The position numbers and the translations under genes were made by a program. A stretch of 64,000 bases of DNA from Francisella orientalis FNO12 (GTDB taxonomy: Bacteria; Pseudomonadota; Gammaproteobacteria; Francisellales; Francisellaceae): the NCBI RefSeq assembly GCF_001042525.2, contig NZ_CP011921.2, positions 1,364,001 to 1,428,000 of the forward strand, read 5' to 3'. Below, piece after piece: positions 48,223-57,950 of this stretch (within the stretch, counting starts at the first letter, position 1; each line of letters starts with the position of its first letter). Under the pieces are notes generated by a model that was not told the DNA's origin, made no database searches, and worked only from the letters and a program-made list of their open reading frames with translations.

Positions 48223-49485
48223 ATGAACTTAAATGAATTAAAGTATAAATCTGTTAATGAACTAATGGATATAGCTCAAAGTCTAGATCTTGAATCACTT
48301 CGTGCAAGAAAACAAGAACTTATTTTCTCAATTCTTAAATACCATGCCGATAAAGGCGAAGACATATATGGCGAAGGTATCTTAGAAGTTCTACAAGATG
48401 GCTATGGTTTCCTGAGATCTTCTGATAGCTCATATTTTGCATCTCCTGATGATATCTACGTTTCACCTGCTTTTATCAGGAAATTAAACCTAAGAACTGG
48501 TGATAGTATTGTTGGTAAGATTCGCCCACCTCGTGATAATGAAAAATACTTTGCAGTAAAGCATATTGACAGTGTTAACTTTGATTCACCTGAATTAGCT
48601 AGAAAAAAAATCCTATTTGAAAACCTAACTCCAGAATACGCTAAAGAAAGGCTAACTATGGAAATAGGTAATGGCTCAAGCGAAGATATAACTGCGAGAG
48701 TTATTGATTTAGCCGCACCATTTGGTAAAGGTCAGCGTGGTCTGATCGTAGCTCCTCCTAAGACTGGTAAGACAATTATGATGCAAAATATTGCAACATC
48801 AATTGCCAAAAACCATCCTGAATGTAACCTAATTATGCTACTAATCGATGAGCGTCCTGAGGAAGTTACAGAAATGCAACGCTCAGTGCGTGGTGAAGTA
48901 GTAGCATCTACATTTGACGAACCTGCAGCTCGTCATGTCCAGTTAGCAGAAATCGTAATTGAGAAAGCTAAAAGATTAGTAGAACACAAACAAGATGTAG
49001 TAATTCTACTTGACTCAATCACAAGACTTGCTCGTGCTTATAACACTGTATCTCCAGCATCAGGTCGTGTACTATCAGGTGGTGTAGAGGCAAATGCTCT
49101 GCAAAAGCCTAAGAGATTCTTTGGTGCTGCGCGTAATACTGCCGAAGGTGGTAGTTTAACAATCATTGCAACAGCACTTGTAGAAACTGGCTCTAAGATG
49201 GATGAGGTTATCTTTGAGGAATTCAAAGGTACTGGTAACATGGAACTTCATCTTGATCGTAAGATTGCAGAGCGCCGTGTATTCCCTGCTATTAGCTTTG
49301 ATAGATCTGGTACGCGTAGAGAAGAGCTTCTTACAACTCCAGAAGAACTACAAAAACTTTGGGTACTGCGTAAGATTCTTGGTGGTATGGAAGATGTTCA
49401 AGCTATGGAACTCCTAACAGAAAAAATGAAAGGCTCATTAACTAATGAAGAGTTCTTCGAGACTATGAAAAGAGGTGCTATTTAA
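48223..49485 (+). CDS. rho: Transcription termination factor Rho
   Basis: A 420-residue Rho, like E. coli Rho (419), with no insertion. The N-terminal RNA-binding cold-shock-like domain contains [13 protein letters not shown]. The Walker A/P-loop reads APPKTGKT (about residues 180-187), the Q-loop region [19 protein letters not shown] is intact, and the R-loop [14 protein letters not shown] follows. It is a hexameric RNA helicase that ends untranslated transcripts. The gene marks the boundary between core genome and the polysaccharide operon, which is convergent. Confidence 0.96.
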   Translation: MNLNELKYKSVNELMDIAQSLDLESLRARKQELIFSILKYHADKGEDIYGEGILEVLQDGYGFLRSSDSSYFASPDDIYVSPAFIRKLNLRTGDSIVGKIRPPRDNEKYFAVKHIDSVNFDSPELARKKILFENLTPEYAKERLTMEIGNGSSEDITARVIDLAAPFGKGQRGLIVAPPKTGKTIMMQNIATSIAKNHPECNLIMLLIDERPEEVTEMQRSVRGEVVASTFDEPAARHVQLAEIVIEKAKRLVEHKQDVVILLDSITRLARAYNTVSPASGRVLSGGVEANALQKPKRFFGAARNTAEGGSLTIIATALVETGSKMDEVIFEEFKGTGNMELHLDRKIAERRVFPAISFDRSGTRREELLTTPEELQKLWVLRKILGGMEDVQAMELLTEKMKGSLTNEEFFETMKRGAI

Positions 49486-49595
49486 ACCTAGGTCATTTTT
49501 TTATCTATCAACCTATTTTTATCTTTTTATCGTTCTTAGAAATCTAATTTGACAGGAATTAAATTCAGATAGAAATTTAGTATTATTAGTTAGTA

Positions 49596-51080
49596 TTAGT
49601 GAATGTTATTAATCAAATCCACACAACACTGATTAAGTTTCTTAGCTGATTCTTCAGTAGTAGTTTCTGTATAACATCTTAACTCTGGTGCATTACCTGA
49701 TGGTCTAAGATGGACAATATCTTGATTAGTCAAAGTTACTCTAACACCATCTGTAGTATCGATATTTTCAATGCTATTTTTACCATCAAAATGCTCAGAT
49801 ATAACTTTATCTAAAAGATCTGATTCACCTGCTAATATTGATTTCAGAATCTCTTGGCTTTTTTCAGTGGCAAAATTATCAATCTTACTACTAGCTGTAT
49901 ATCGAGATGGTAAATCGACTAAAAGTTCTGAAACTGTTTTATTAGCATCAATAGATAGCATCATCACAGCAAGCATAGGTATCACGGTATCTCTTGTAGC
50001 CAATGCTTTTAGGACTTTGTCATCTCTTGATATATCACTAGCTAATAGAAATCCACCATTTGCTTCATATCCAACTACAGAACTTTGATTATTAGCAAGT
50101 AGCTCATTCATTGCAGCAATTACATACGGCGAACCAATTTTAGTTCTAATTACATTACTAAAATAACCTATCTTTTCTGCTACAGTATTACTACTAACAG
50201 GAGTAGCAATAACATCCGCCTGGAGATATTTAGCTGTCAATACACCTAGAATATCGCCTTTTAACCAATTACCATACTCATCACTAACTAGAGGTCTATC
50301 AGCATCACCATCTGTTGATACGATACTATCAATCTCATACTCGCTAGCCCACTGTTTTGCAAGCTTTACATCTTCTTGTCGAATTGCTTCGGTATCTACA
50401 GATACAAATCTTTCTGAGAATCCTAGCAAGATAACTTTAGCACCTAATTTTTCAAGAATTTCTTTGACTATCCTACGCCCTACAGACGAATGCTCATACA
50501 ATCCAATAGTCTTACCTGACAAGCAATTTTGTGGAAAGAAATCTAAATATCTATCTACATACTGTACATGTGCTTGATTACAAATTTTTGGTAATTCTAT
50601 TTTTTGCAAAAACATCCCATTTTTATCAAAAGTAGTATCTTCAACCGTAATCACTTGGCTGACAATCATTTCCTCATCTTCTTTGAGAACTTCTCCGTAA
50701 GGAGTATTAAACTTAATACCATTTCTATCTTCTGGAATGTGGCTACCTGTAACCATAACTGATGGTATTTGATTAGTTATGCCATATAGCATCGTAGCTG
50801 GAGATGGGATCTCTCCACAATACACTGGCTCATAGCCACTATCTTTGACTGCCTTAATCACAGTCTTAGTTATTCTAGGGCTACTATCACGTAGATCATG
50901 AGCTATAGCAACCTTTGTACCTTTAGTTATTGAATACTTATGCTCCAAAAATTGAATAAAAGCCTTAGTATATAGCCAACAAATTTTATCAGTCATCGCT
51001 ACAACTAAACCTCTAACCCCACTAGTACCGAACTTCACACCACTAGAGTTGATAACATCTTTTATAACTACTTTTTCCAC
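49596..51080 (-). CDS. manB: Phosphomannomutase/phosphoglucomutase (ManB-like)
   Basis: A 494-residue alpha-D-phosphohexomutase. The phosphoserine motif is VTGSHIPEDRNGIKF (Ser113), the Mg-binding loop STDGDADRP, the sugar-binding loop GYEANGGFL (E-x-x-G-G) and the phosphate-binding end RPSGNAPELRCY. It interconverts hexose-6- and hexose-1-phosphate to supply GDP-mannose-type or glucose-1-phosphate precursors. It is the most promoter-distal gene visible in the operon. In F. tularensis a manB-manC pair lies at the O-antigen locus beside this same region; here no manC follows, so manC must lie elsewhere or be missing. Mannose versus glucose specificity is unproven. Confidence 0.85.
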   Translation of the reverse strand: MEKVVIKDVINSSGVKFGTSGVRGLVVAMTDKICWLYTKAFIQFLEHKYSITKGTKVAIAHDLRDSSPRITKTVIKAVKDSGYEPVYCGEIPSPATMLYGITNQIPSVMVTGSHIPEDRNGIKFNTPYGEVLKEDEEMIVSQVITVEDTTFDKNGMFLQKIELPKICNQAHVQYVDRYLDFFPQNCLSGKTIGLYEHSSVGRRIVKEILEKLGAKVILLGFSERFVSVDTEAIRQEDVKLAKQWASEYEIDSIVSTDGDADRPLVSDEYGNWLKGDILGVLTAKYLQADVIATPVSSNTVAEKIGYFSNVIRTKIGSPYVIAAMNELLANNQSSVVGYEANGGFLLASDISRDDKVLKALATRDTVIPMLAVMMLSIDANKTVSELLVDLPSRYTASSKIDNFATEKSQEILKSILAGESDLLDKVISEHFDGKNSIENIDTTDGVRVTLTNQDIVHLRPSGNAPELRCYTETTTEESAKKLNQCCVDLINNIH

Positions 51081-51116
51081 ACGAATCTCCCAAAATAGTC
51101 TTATATACTTATAAAT

Positions 51117-51887
51117 TTAGTTTTTCTTATAATAGTTTAACAGTCGACCTTTTAGTATTTCTAGTATTTTGGTAACATACTTAGTCGAAATACATAAATA
51201 ATTTGCTTTGATACCATTTAACTCAAGAGCTTTCATCGTTTCTTGGTTAATAATCTTTTTACTCTGCAAATTACTAGTGCTAACACCACCTGCCAACATA
51301 TTAATTATACATTTATTTAAATATGTATACGAAAGTCTATTCACTAGCAAGAATCTTACAAAAATTTCATAATCTGCAGCAATCTTAAAATCTAAACGAT
51401 AGACTCCATATTTTTGATAAATAGCTTTTTTGACAAAAAGTGTTGGATGCGGTGGCATAATTCCAAACTTCAATCTATTTGGAGTAAAACGCTTAGCTGA
51501 GTAATAACGCAAAATCTTGTCATTGTCATTAACAAATTTCAAATCTGCAAAAAGCATATCTTTATCATTCTGCTTAAATGCGCTAACAATACTCTCTATA
51601 ACATCACTATTACTATAGCAGTCATCACTATTTAAGATACCAATGATATCCCCAGTTGCTAAAGCAATACCTTTATTCATAGCGTCATAGATACCATCAT
51701 CTGATTCACTTACTACTTTTGACAGCTTAGACCGATACTTTGCTAATATATCCAAAGTGCCATCATAACTACCACCATCAATTATTATGTATTCAATATC
51801 TTGATAGCTTTGTGAAATTACTGACTGAATTGTCTTTTCAATAGTCTCTGCAGAGTTGTAACAAACTGTAATTATCGATACTTTCAA
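51117..51887 (-). CDS. Glycosyltransferase family 2, WcaE-like subgroup
   Basis: A 256-residue inverting GT-A enzyme. It shows SIITVCYNSAETIEKTIQS, YIIIDGGSYDGTLDIL, SDDGIYDAMNKGIALATGD and the metal-binding NSDDCYSN. The DGIYDAMNKGIALA block is shared with the protein at 54.1-54.9 kb and nearly so with that at 54.9-55.8 kb, so three related transferases sit in this operon. Acceptor and sugar are unknown; it should act on the lipid-linked intermediate at the cytoplasmic face of the inner membrane. Confidence 0.88.
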   Translation of the reverse strand: MKVSIITVCYNSAETIEKTIQSVISQSYQDIEYIIIDGGSYDGTLDILAKYRSKLSKVVSESDDGIYDAMNKGIALATGDIIGILNSDDCYSNSDVIESIVSAFKQNDKDMLFADLKFVNDNDKILRYYSAKRFTPNRLKFGIMPPHPTLFVKKAIYQKYGVYRLDFKIAADYEIFVRFLLVNRLSYTYLNKCIINMLAGGVSTSNLQSKKIINQETMKALELNGIKANYLCISTKYVTKILEILKGRLLNYYKKN

Positions 51888-51891
51888 ACTA

Positions 51892-53049
51892 TCAACCTTC
51901 TAAAATATTTTTATAAATCTCTAACTGCCTAGCTATTATATAATCATTTTGATATTGCTTTGCAGTATTTTTTGCATTTTGACTCATAAGCTCATAATTA
52001 CTATAGTCATAAGAGTTTTGTATAGTTCTTTGTAAGTCATTTTTTGTAGTTATGAAACCATTTTCTCGATTTTTGATAAAATCTCTACGCGTACCAATAT
52101 CAAAACCAATAACAGGAACACCAAAACTCATTGCTTCTATTATCGTCAAACCAAATGTCTCATACAGTAGTGCTGGTTGGATTAGATACTTCGATTGTGA
52201 AATCAAAGATAGCGTCTCTTCCCTAGTACATTTTCCTATAAAAATAATATTTTTAGATGAGTATTTATTAATTATCTCATCACTATCGGGACTATCGCCA
52301 ACCACTGTCAATACAAACTTATCATCTAAAGATATCCATGTATCAAGAAGCTCAAATATGCCTTTGGATTCTTCAAGCCTACCTACATAAATATAGTTTT
52401 GTTTGATTTTTTGAATATGTTGATTGTCCATAACCGCCAAAGAAATACTATTTGGTTTGAGGATAATTTTATGGTTTGGAATACCTAGCTCTTTGATCTT
52501 TTGCCTTTGAAAATCCGTTAATACAAAATAATAATCAAAATTCTTAAACATTCTGAAGAATCTGTAAAAACTAAATGCTGCTTGTGCAACCAAACTCTGT
52601 AATCTTGACTTCCTATAGCATTTATTTTTGATACCAAAAATAGGCAACTTACTTTTAGTACATAATTCACATGCACCAAAGCCATCTCTATACAAAATTC
52701 CTGATATGCACCACAACCTATAATTATGAAGTGTATACACCACTTTAGCACCAGATTTTTTGGCAGCTTTAAAAACACTTGGTGTCAACAATGGAAAAAA
52801 ATTATGCACATGAACTATATCAATATTATTATCTCTAACTATCTTTTTAATATTTCGATAATGCTTGAGTGAAAACCATATCCCAAATAATAAGCTAAAC
52901 TTACTAATATCATCATTAGAAACCTGATATGCCAAAACATTATCTTCGCCATGTAATTCTCGCAAAGACTTTAACTCATTATCATAAACTATATCTTCGC
53001 CACCAATATTATTTGACTGATAGCGATTATGGACAATCAAAATTTTCAT
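51892..53049 (-). CDS. Glycosyltransferase family 4
   Basis: A 385-residue GT-B enzyme. The N-terminal domain has VHNRYQSNNIGGEDIVYDNEL and HVHNFFPLLTPSVF, a cysteine-bearing insert (CELCTKSKLPIFGIKNKC, about residues 126-143) and RLEESKGIFELLD at the hinge. The donor-binding E-x7-E motif is YETFGLTIIEAMSFGVPVI. This N-terminal layout is common in GT4 enzymes of O-antigen loci. Overlap with the upstream GT4 gene by four bases indicates translational coupling. Confidence 0.88.
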   Translation of the reverse strand: MKILIVHNRYQSNNIGGEDIVYDNELKSLRELHGEDNVLAYQVSNDDISKFSLLFGIWFSLKHYRNIKKIVRDNNIDIVHVHNFFPLLTPSVFKAAKKSGAKVVYTLHNYRLWCISGILYRDGFGACELCTKSKLPIFGIKNKCYRKSRLQSLVAQAAFSFYRFFRMFKNFDYYFVLTDFQRQKIKELGIPNHKIILKPNSISLAVMDNQHIQKIKQNYIYVGRLEESKGIFELLDTWISLDDKFVLTVVGDSPDSDEIINKYSSKNIIFIGKCTREETLSLISQSKYLIQPALLYETFGLTIIEAMSFGVPVIGFDIGTRRDFIKNRENGFITTKNDLQRTIQNSYDYSNYELMSQNAKNTAKQYQNDYIIARQLEIYKNILEG

Positions 53050-54071
53050 AAATAAGCCTCAACTTGCTCAATATCCTTTGCATTTAGAGAGAATTTCTCC
53101 ACACCAATGATAAGCTCATGATACTTATCTGAGTTAATTGCTTGAATCAATGAGATTAGCTCATCAATATTTTGTGGATCTATCCAATAGCCATTTATAT
53201 TATCCTTAACAATATCTCTGACTCCACAGCTTTGGCTAATAATCACAGGCAAACCGAAATAAAATGCCTCTTCAACCACTAATCCCCATGGTTCAACCAA
53301 GCTAGGTAGCACAAAAACATCTTGACTAAAAAATTCATTTTTAAGTTTCTTATTCTCAATAGCTGATTTAAACACAATGTTATCATTAGCGATTTTTTGT
53401 AAATACTCTCTCTGCTCGCCCTCTCCGATTATGGTTAGACTATAATCTTTTAGGCTATTAAATACCTGAACTAATCTCTCTAAATTTTTAATGGCTGACA
53501 ATCTTCCAACATAAAGAAACTTTTTGTGATACTCTCTTACTTCTTTATTAAAGCTTGGTTTGTTGATAATACCAACACCTTTAGTAATTTTTATAACTCC
53601 ATGATACCCAAGCTTTAGTAATAACTCTCGATGAAGAGTACCAGATGCAAAAACCGTAGCAATCCTCGATAGAAATATTTTTTTTATAAGTCCTTGTGCT
53701 CCTGCTGTCTTACTCTCATTGACAGTTGACTCAAGAGCTAGACAATTTTTGTTTTTACGATTAGCAAATATAACATACCAAAACTCACGCAAATCCCAAC
53801 CACTTACTAATATTCTTTTATATTGAATACTTTTTAAGATACTTCTTAATATTTTGATATTCGCTGAAGAGTTTCGCTGTTGTAAGTTGCCTGAGAATAA
53901 AACTTGATACTCAAAAGATACGTTATCTAAACCAACAAAGTCGTCTGCTCTTTTTTCATTTGTATTAGAGGCTAAGAAAATAACAAAGATATTTAGCTTC
54001 TTAGCTAACTGATTATACAAGTTAACCTTATAAAAAGCTGGAATGTGAGTGATTATGACATAATCATACAT
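53046..54071 (-). CDS. Glycosyltransferase family 4
   Basis: A 341-residue GT-B enzyme with VIITHIPAFYKVNLYNQL at the start, FLYVGRLSAIKNLERLVQVF at the hinge, and the donor motif EPWGLVVEEAFYFGLPVI near residue 262. The N-terminal pattern (H-x-P-x-F/Y-K) is typical of transferases that extend O-antigen chains. It overlaps the next gene by four bases and follows the GT2 gene at 54.1 kb after a 61-base gap. Confidence 0.88.
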   Translation of the reverse strand: MYDYVIITHIPAFYKVNLYNQLAKKLNIFVIFLASNTNEKRADDFVGLDNVSFEYQVLFSGNLQQRNSSANIKILRSILKSIQYKRILVSGWDLREFWYVIFANRKNKNCLALESTVNESKTAGAQGLIKKIFLSRIATVFASGTLHRELLLKLGYHGVIKITKGVGIINKPSFNKEVREYHKKFLYVGRLSAIKNLERLVQVFNSLKDYSLTIIGEGEQREYLQKIANDNIVFKSAIENKKLKNEFFSQDVFVLPSLVEPWGLVVEEAFYFGLPVIISQSCGVRDIVKDNINGYWIDPQNIDELISLIQAINSDKYHELIIGVEKFSLNAKDIEQVEAYL

Positions 54072-54132
54072 GATATCTATCTTGCCTCTAATTAAATCTA
54101 TATATAACTATATGATATAACAATACTAGCTT

Positions 54133-54882
54133 TTAGTAACCCCTAAAGTAGCTTCGTAGCTTAACTAACAAAGAAATAATGTAACTCTTGATTACAGGCA
54201 GATACGAAAGATTATAGGATTTATTTATTTGAAACTTTTCTTTGAGAATCTTATTCAAGTTTTGTGATGATATACCATCAAGATCATACTTAGAAATAGT
54301 CATATCTAGATATTTAGATTTTTTACCAAGCTTAAAGTACTGCATTGTAAAATCTTGATCTGCACATATATTGTATTTAAGATTGTATTTTATTGCTTTA
54401 TCTAACCTATAAAAAGTAGATTGATGACACAACATCATTCCTAGCGCCATATCTCTCAAATTTAGTTCAGGTTTGTATTTTAGAGTTTTATGACCAATAT
54501 CAGTATTTCCATAAATGACAGCAGTATCTTGAGAAAATTTGTTCTCAAATACCTTATGTAAAACATCATTAGAATAGAAGCTATCTCCTGCATTCATAAA
54601 GTTTAACCACTGCCCTTTAGCTAGTGCAATACCTTTGTTCATAGCATCGTAAATACCTTGATCTGGCTCACTGATATACTTAGTAATTTTATCTTGATAT
54701 TTTTTGATAACATCAAGCGTACCATCAGTAGAACCACCATCAACTATAACATACTCAATATTTGAATATGCCAGATTTAATACACTTAAAATAGTCCCAT
54801 CTAGAAGCTCTTTGGCATTGTATACAACTGTTATAACTGTAACTAAAGGATAACTAGTTTTTTGAATTTGGGAGTTTGACAA
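54133..54882 (-). CDS. Glycosyltransferase family 2, WcaE-like subgroup
   Basis: A 249-residue GT2 enzyme with TVITVVYNAKELLDGTILSVL, EYVIVDGGSTDGTLDVI, EPDQGIYDAMNKGIALAKGQ and the D-x-D-like NAGDSFYSND. CHQSTFYRL and ICADQDF match the subgroup's acceptor region. It is the nearest relative in the window of the 51.1-51.9 kb protein, possibly an old duplication within the operon. Sugar unknown. Confidence 0.88.
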   Translation of the reverse strand: MSNSQIQKTSYPLVTVITVVYNAKELLDGTILSVLNLAYSNIEYVIVDGGSTDGTLDVIKKYQDKITKYISEPDQGIYDAMNKGIALAKGQWLNFMNAGDSFYSNDVLHKVFENKFSQDTAVIYGNTDIGHKTLKYKPELNLRDMALGMMLCHQSTFYRLDKAIKYNLKYNICADQDFTMQYFKLGKKSKYLDMTISKYDLDGISSQNLNKILKEKFQINKSYNLSYLPVIKSYIISLLVKLRSYFRGY

Positions 54883-54901
54883 GGATAGCTCCTAAGATAT
54901 A

Positions 54902-55786
54902 TTAGTGACTTTTCTTACCTAGCTTTTCACTAAGCTTATAACCTATATGTCTGAATATTCTAACATACTCATTATGTCTTCTAATCATATTGTCTGAAGT
55001 ATATTTGACATAAAACTTATACATAAATATATGCCACAGATCAAAAATATTCTTTCTTGGCTTGCCGCCAACAATATCATAAAACTCATTCATATAACCG
55101 CTTAGATCATGGCTTTTGTTAGTTTCATGATGTCTAAAGCCCGAAACATTACTATTACATATATGTAAATTTGCATGTTTTGCAAACTCGTGCCACATAA
55201 AAAAGTCGCCAGCTAGTTTATACTCAGCAAACTTTTTCATATCCATTTTATCTTGTAATGCTTTTGTCCAGAAAGTTGACTCTTGTTGTATCGATGGCAA
55301 ACTCGTACCATAGATACCTTTTAGTATTCTCTTTCTCGATGGCACAAGTGGTAACATTGAGTTTTCAATAATACCATACTTGTTGTACCAGGTATTTTTA
55401 GCATTTATCCACTGTGCTTTTTCGCCATGCTTTTTCATCTCAGCAGCTATCGCTTTAAAAGCATTTGGTAGATAAAAATCATCCGAATTTATATATGCAA
55501 CTATATCACCAGTTACTATCGACAACCCCTTTGATAAAGCATCATACATGCCATCATCTTTCTCACATATAAACTTGATATCGAGACTATGACAAAATAT
55601 GTCTAATTCGCCTTTGTTATGTTTATCGACATACTTTTGGATAATATCACAAGTACTATCTTTTGATTTACCATCTACAAGAATATATTCAATATCAAAA
55701 TTACCCCTTTGAGTGATCACACTCAAGATGGTCTCTTCAATATATTTCTCAGAATTGTATGATACTGTTACTATAGAGAATTTCAT
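54902..55786 (-). CDS. Glycosyltransferase family 2
   Basis: A 294-residue GT2 enzyme: SIVTVSYNSEKYIEETILSV, EYILVDGKSKDSTCDII, EKDDGMYDALSKGLSIVTGD and NSDDFYLP (metal site). The middle has IQQESTFWTKAL and GDFFMWHEFAKHANL, and the C-terminus is basic, suiting peripheral membrane association. Its start overlaps the wzt stop by four bases, so it is coupled to the exporter genes. It may act late in chain synthesis, but that is a guess from position. Confidence 0.87.
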   Translation of the reverse strand: MKFSIVTVSYNSEKYIEETILSVITQRGNFDIEYILVDGKSKDSTCDIIQKYVDKHNKGELDIFCHSLDIKFICEKDDGMYDALSKGLSIVTGDIVAYINSDDFYLPNAFKAIAAEMKKHGEKAQWINAKNTWYNKYGIIENSMLPLVPSRKRILKGIYGTSLPSIQQESTFWTKALQDKMDMKKFAEYKLAGDFFMWHEFAKHANLHICNSNVSGFRHHETNKSHDLSGYMNEFYDIVGGKPRKNIFDLWHIFMYKFYVKYTSDNMIRRHNEYVRIFRHIGYKLSEKLGKKSH

Positions 55787-57051
55787 TTCCTACTCTCAAC
55801 CTTATTAATATCAGCTTCTATCTTATCTATATTTACTAGAGGCTCCATACCTATAATCCCTGATTCAAACCTTATTTCAAGCTCATGATCTAACAAATTT
55901 ACAGAATAACGCTTATCAGTTATATCTAAAATTTCCAACTTGATAGAGTATTTTCCGATAAATACTATATTCTTAAAGGATGTTCTAAATACATATGAAT
56001 CATGCTCATAAATATTAGATATCAAACTTTCCGCAACAGAATCTAGAAAGTTAAGCTGTTTACCTGTTATATCAGATGCATTAAGCTTAAGCCTAACTTT
56101 CTCATAATTTTTCTTGAATTTAATATGAATTACAATATCATAAATACAGCCAGTTTCTAAAAAGCTAGTTTCCACACCTTCAGTGTCATAAATAGAGAGC
56201 TGGCCAACAATAACATTCTCATTATTAATATTAGACGAGATGCTACTTTTATCAGATTTATATGCCAATTCTATAGGAAGACCTTTTAATTCCGCTATAG
56301 TCATATTTCTATCATTACTGAACAATATTTTTTGATAATAATGGGCAATCTCTCTTGATGGACCATCAAATAGAATTTCTCTATCATATAGTAGAATCGC
56401 TCTATTACAAAATTCTATCATCAAAGAGATGTTGTGTGACACAAAAACTACAGTAGTCTCGCCCTTTAATAACTCTCTAATTTTAATAAAACATTTATTT
56501 TGGAAAACTACATCACCTACAGCTAAAACCTCATCTACAATTAATATTTCTGGTTTAGTAGATGTAGCAATGCCAAAACCTAATCTAGCTCCCATACCAC
56601 TACTATAACTTTTGACCGGCTGATCTAAGTGATCTCCAATTTCAGCAAAATCAATTATACTTTTAATTACTTGTGGCTTCTCACTATCAGCAACACCATT
56701 TAAACTTAAATTAAAGTCTATATTTTGCCTACCGGTAAGTTCTGGATTTAGACTACCTGTTAACTCAAGCATCGCATTGATATGTCCATGTGTGACTACA
56801 CGACCTTTACTTGGGGTTACGACTCCTGCTATCATTTTTAACAAAGTTGACTTCCCAGCACCATTTAAACCAAAAATTCCGAGAACCTCTCCTTTTTTTA
56901 TTTCAAGGTTTATATCCTTTACAGCACAAAATTCTTTATAATACTTTTTCCGAAATGGGCTAAACGCCTCTTTAACCCTATCTCTAGCTCTATCATAAAT
57001 CTTGTAGTATTTTGATACATTATCTAACTTTATTGCTATACCTTTCTTCAT
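55783..57051 (-). CDS. wzt: Polysaccharide ABC exporter ATPase with C-terminal Wzt-type domain
   Basis: A 422-residue protein. Residues 1 to about 245 are the ATPase: Walker A GLNGAGKS (61-68), the signature YSSGMGARLGFG, Walker B ILIVDEVLAVGD and the switch FVSHN. The N-terminal RARDRVKEAFSPFRKKYYKEF is the amphipathic gate-helix region typical of Wzt/KpsT/TagH. Residues about 250-422 form an additional beta-rich domain as in Wzt of E. coli O9a, where it binds the modified chain end and couples termination to export. The presence of this domain predicts that an end-modified polysaccharide is exported. It overlaps wzm by one base. Confidence 0.9.
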   Translation of the reverse strand: MKKGIAIKLDNVSKYYKIYDRARDRVKEAFSPFRKKYYKEFCAVKDINLEIKKGEVLGIFGLNGAGKSTLLKMIAGVVTPSKGRVVTHGHINAMLELTGSLNPELTGRQNIDFNLSLNGVADSEKPQVIKSIIDFAEIGDHLDQPVKSYSSGMGARLGFGIATSTKPEILIVDEVLAVGDVVFQNKCFIKIRELLKGETTVVFVSHNISLMIEFCNRAILLYDREILFDGPSREIAHYYQKILFSNDRNMTIAELKGLPIELAYKSDKSSISSNINNENVIVGQLSIYDTEGVETSFLETGCIYDIVIHIKFKKNYEKVRLKLNASDITGKQLNFLDSVAESLISNIYEHDSYVFRTSFKNIVFIGKYSIKLEILDITDKRYSVNLLDHELEIRFESGIIGMEPLVNIDKIEADINKVESRK

Positions 57052-57866
57052 TAGATGACATCTCCGAAATGTGGAGTAAGCCTCTTAAAGGCCAAAGCTC
57101 CTAAAAACAAAATAAACGATAACATAATAATAAAGATAATAGTTGCAATGCCATGATCCCAAAACCATACTTTATTTATTAAAGAATCTCTAAACCCTTG
57201 AATAATGTATGCCATAGGATTTAAATCTAGAATAAATCGAAATCTTTCGGGCACTTTATCTGGAGACCAAAATACTGGCGTAAACCAAAAACCAAACTGA
57301 ACAATTAAACCAACCACTTCGCCTATATCTTTGACAAAAACTCTAATAGCTGATGTAAGCCATCCTAAACCTAGTAATAGCATAATACTACAAAACACAT
57401 AGAAAGGTATTTGTAACCAATACAGATCAGGATAATATCCACTTAAAATAACAACCAGTATCACCAATGATAGCAATATTAAATGAATTATCAGGCATGA
57501 TAATATACTAACAAGAGGTAAAATATTTACACTAAAGGCCACCTTTTTTACTAAGAACTCATTCTCGACTATTGAATTACAGCTTTTCACAAGTGCTTCA
57601 GAAAAGAAAAACCATGGAACCATACCTGTAAGTAAGAACAAAATCATAGATGAGCTAGTTATTCCAGCACCAGGCTTAATTCCATAGGTAAAAACAAGCC
57701 AAATAACAAAAATAAAAGCTGATGGTCTTATGATGGCCCAAATAATACCTAAATAGGAACCTAAATATTCTTCTCTAAAATCATTATATGCCAGTATAAG
57801 TAAAAGTTTATAATTATTCCTGAGGTGCTTTAAGAACCTATAAAACTCTTTTATATATGAAACCAT
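57051..57866 (-). CDS. wzm: Polysaccharide ABC exporter permease
   Basis: A 271-residue ABC-2 permease with six helices. The start has NDFREEYLGSYLGIIWAIIRPSAF, the conserved N-terminal amphipathic helix and first helix of Wzm/TagG. It continues GMVPWFFFSEALVKSCNSIVENEFLVKKV and ends with the FWFTPVFWSPDKVPERFRFILDLNPMAYIIQGFRD-type loop characteristic of the family (shown here by its FWFTPVFW core at about residue 192). It forms the channel for lipid-linked polysaccharide with the Wzt ATPase just downstream. Confidence 0.9.
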   Translation of the reverse strand: MVSYIKEFYRFLKHLRNNYKLLLILAYNDFREEYLGSYLGIIWAIIRPSAFIFVIWLVFTYGIKPGAGITSSSMILFLLTGMVPWFFFSEALVKSCNSIVENEFLVKKVAFSVNILPLVSILSCLIIHLILLSLVILVVILSGYYPDLYWLQIPFYVFCSIMLLLGLGWLTSAIRVFVKDIGEVVGLIVQFGFWFTPVFWSPDKVPERFRFILDLNPMAYIIQGFRDSLINKVWFWDHGIATIIFIIMLSFILFLGALAFKRLTPHFGDVI

Positions 57867-57950
57867 TTAATAACAATTTTATGATTTAATCTTAACGAAA
57901 TTATAACAGAAATAAAATCTAAAGACTATTTTATCGGCATTAAGTAATAC

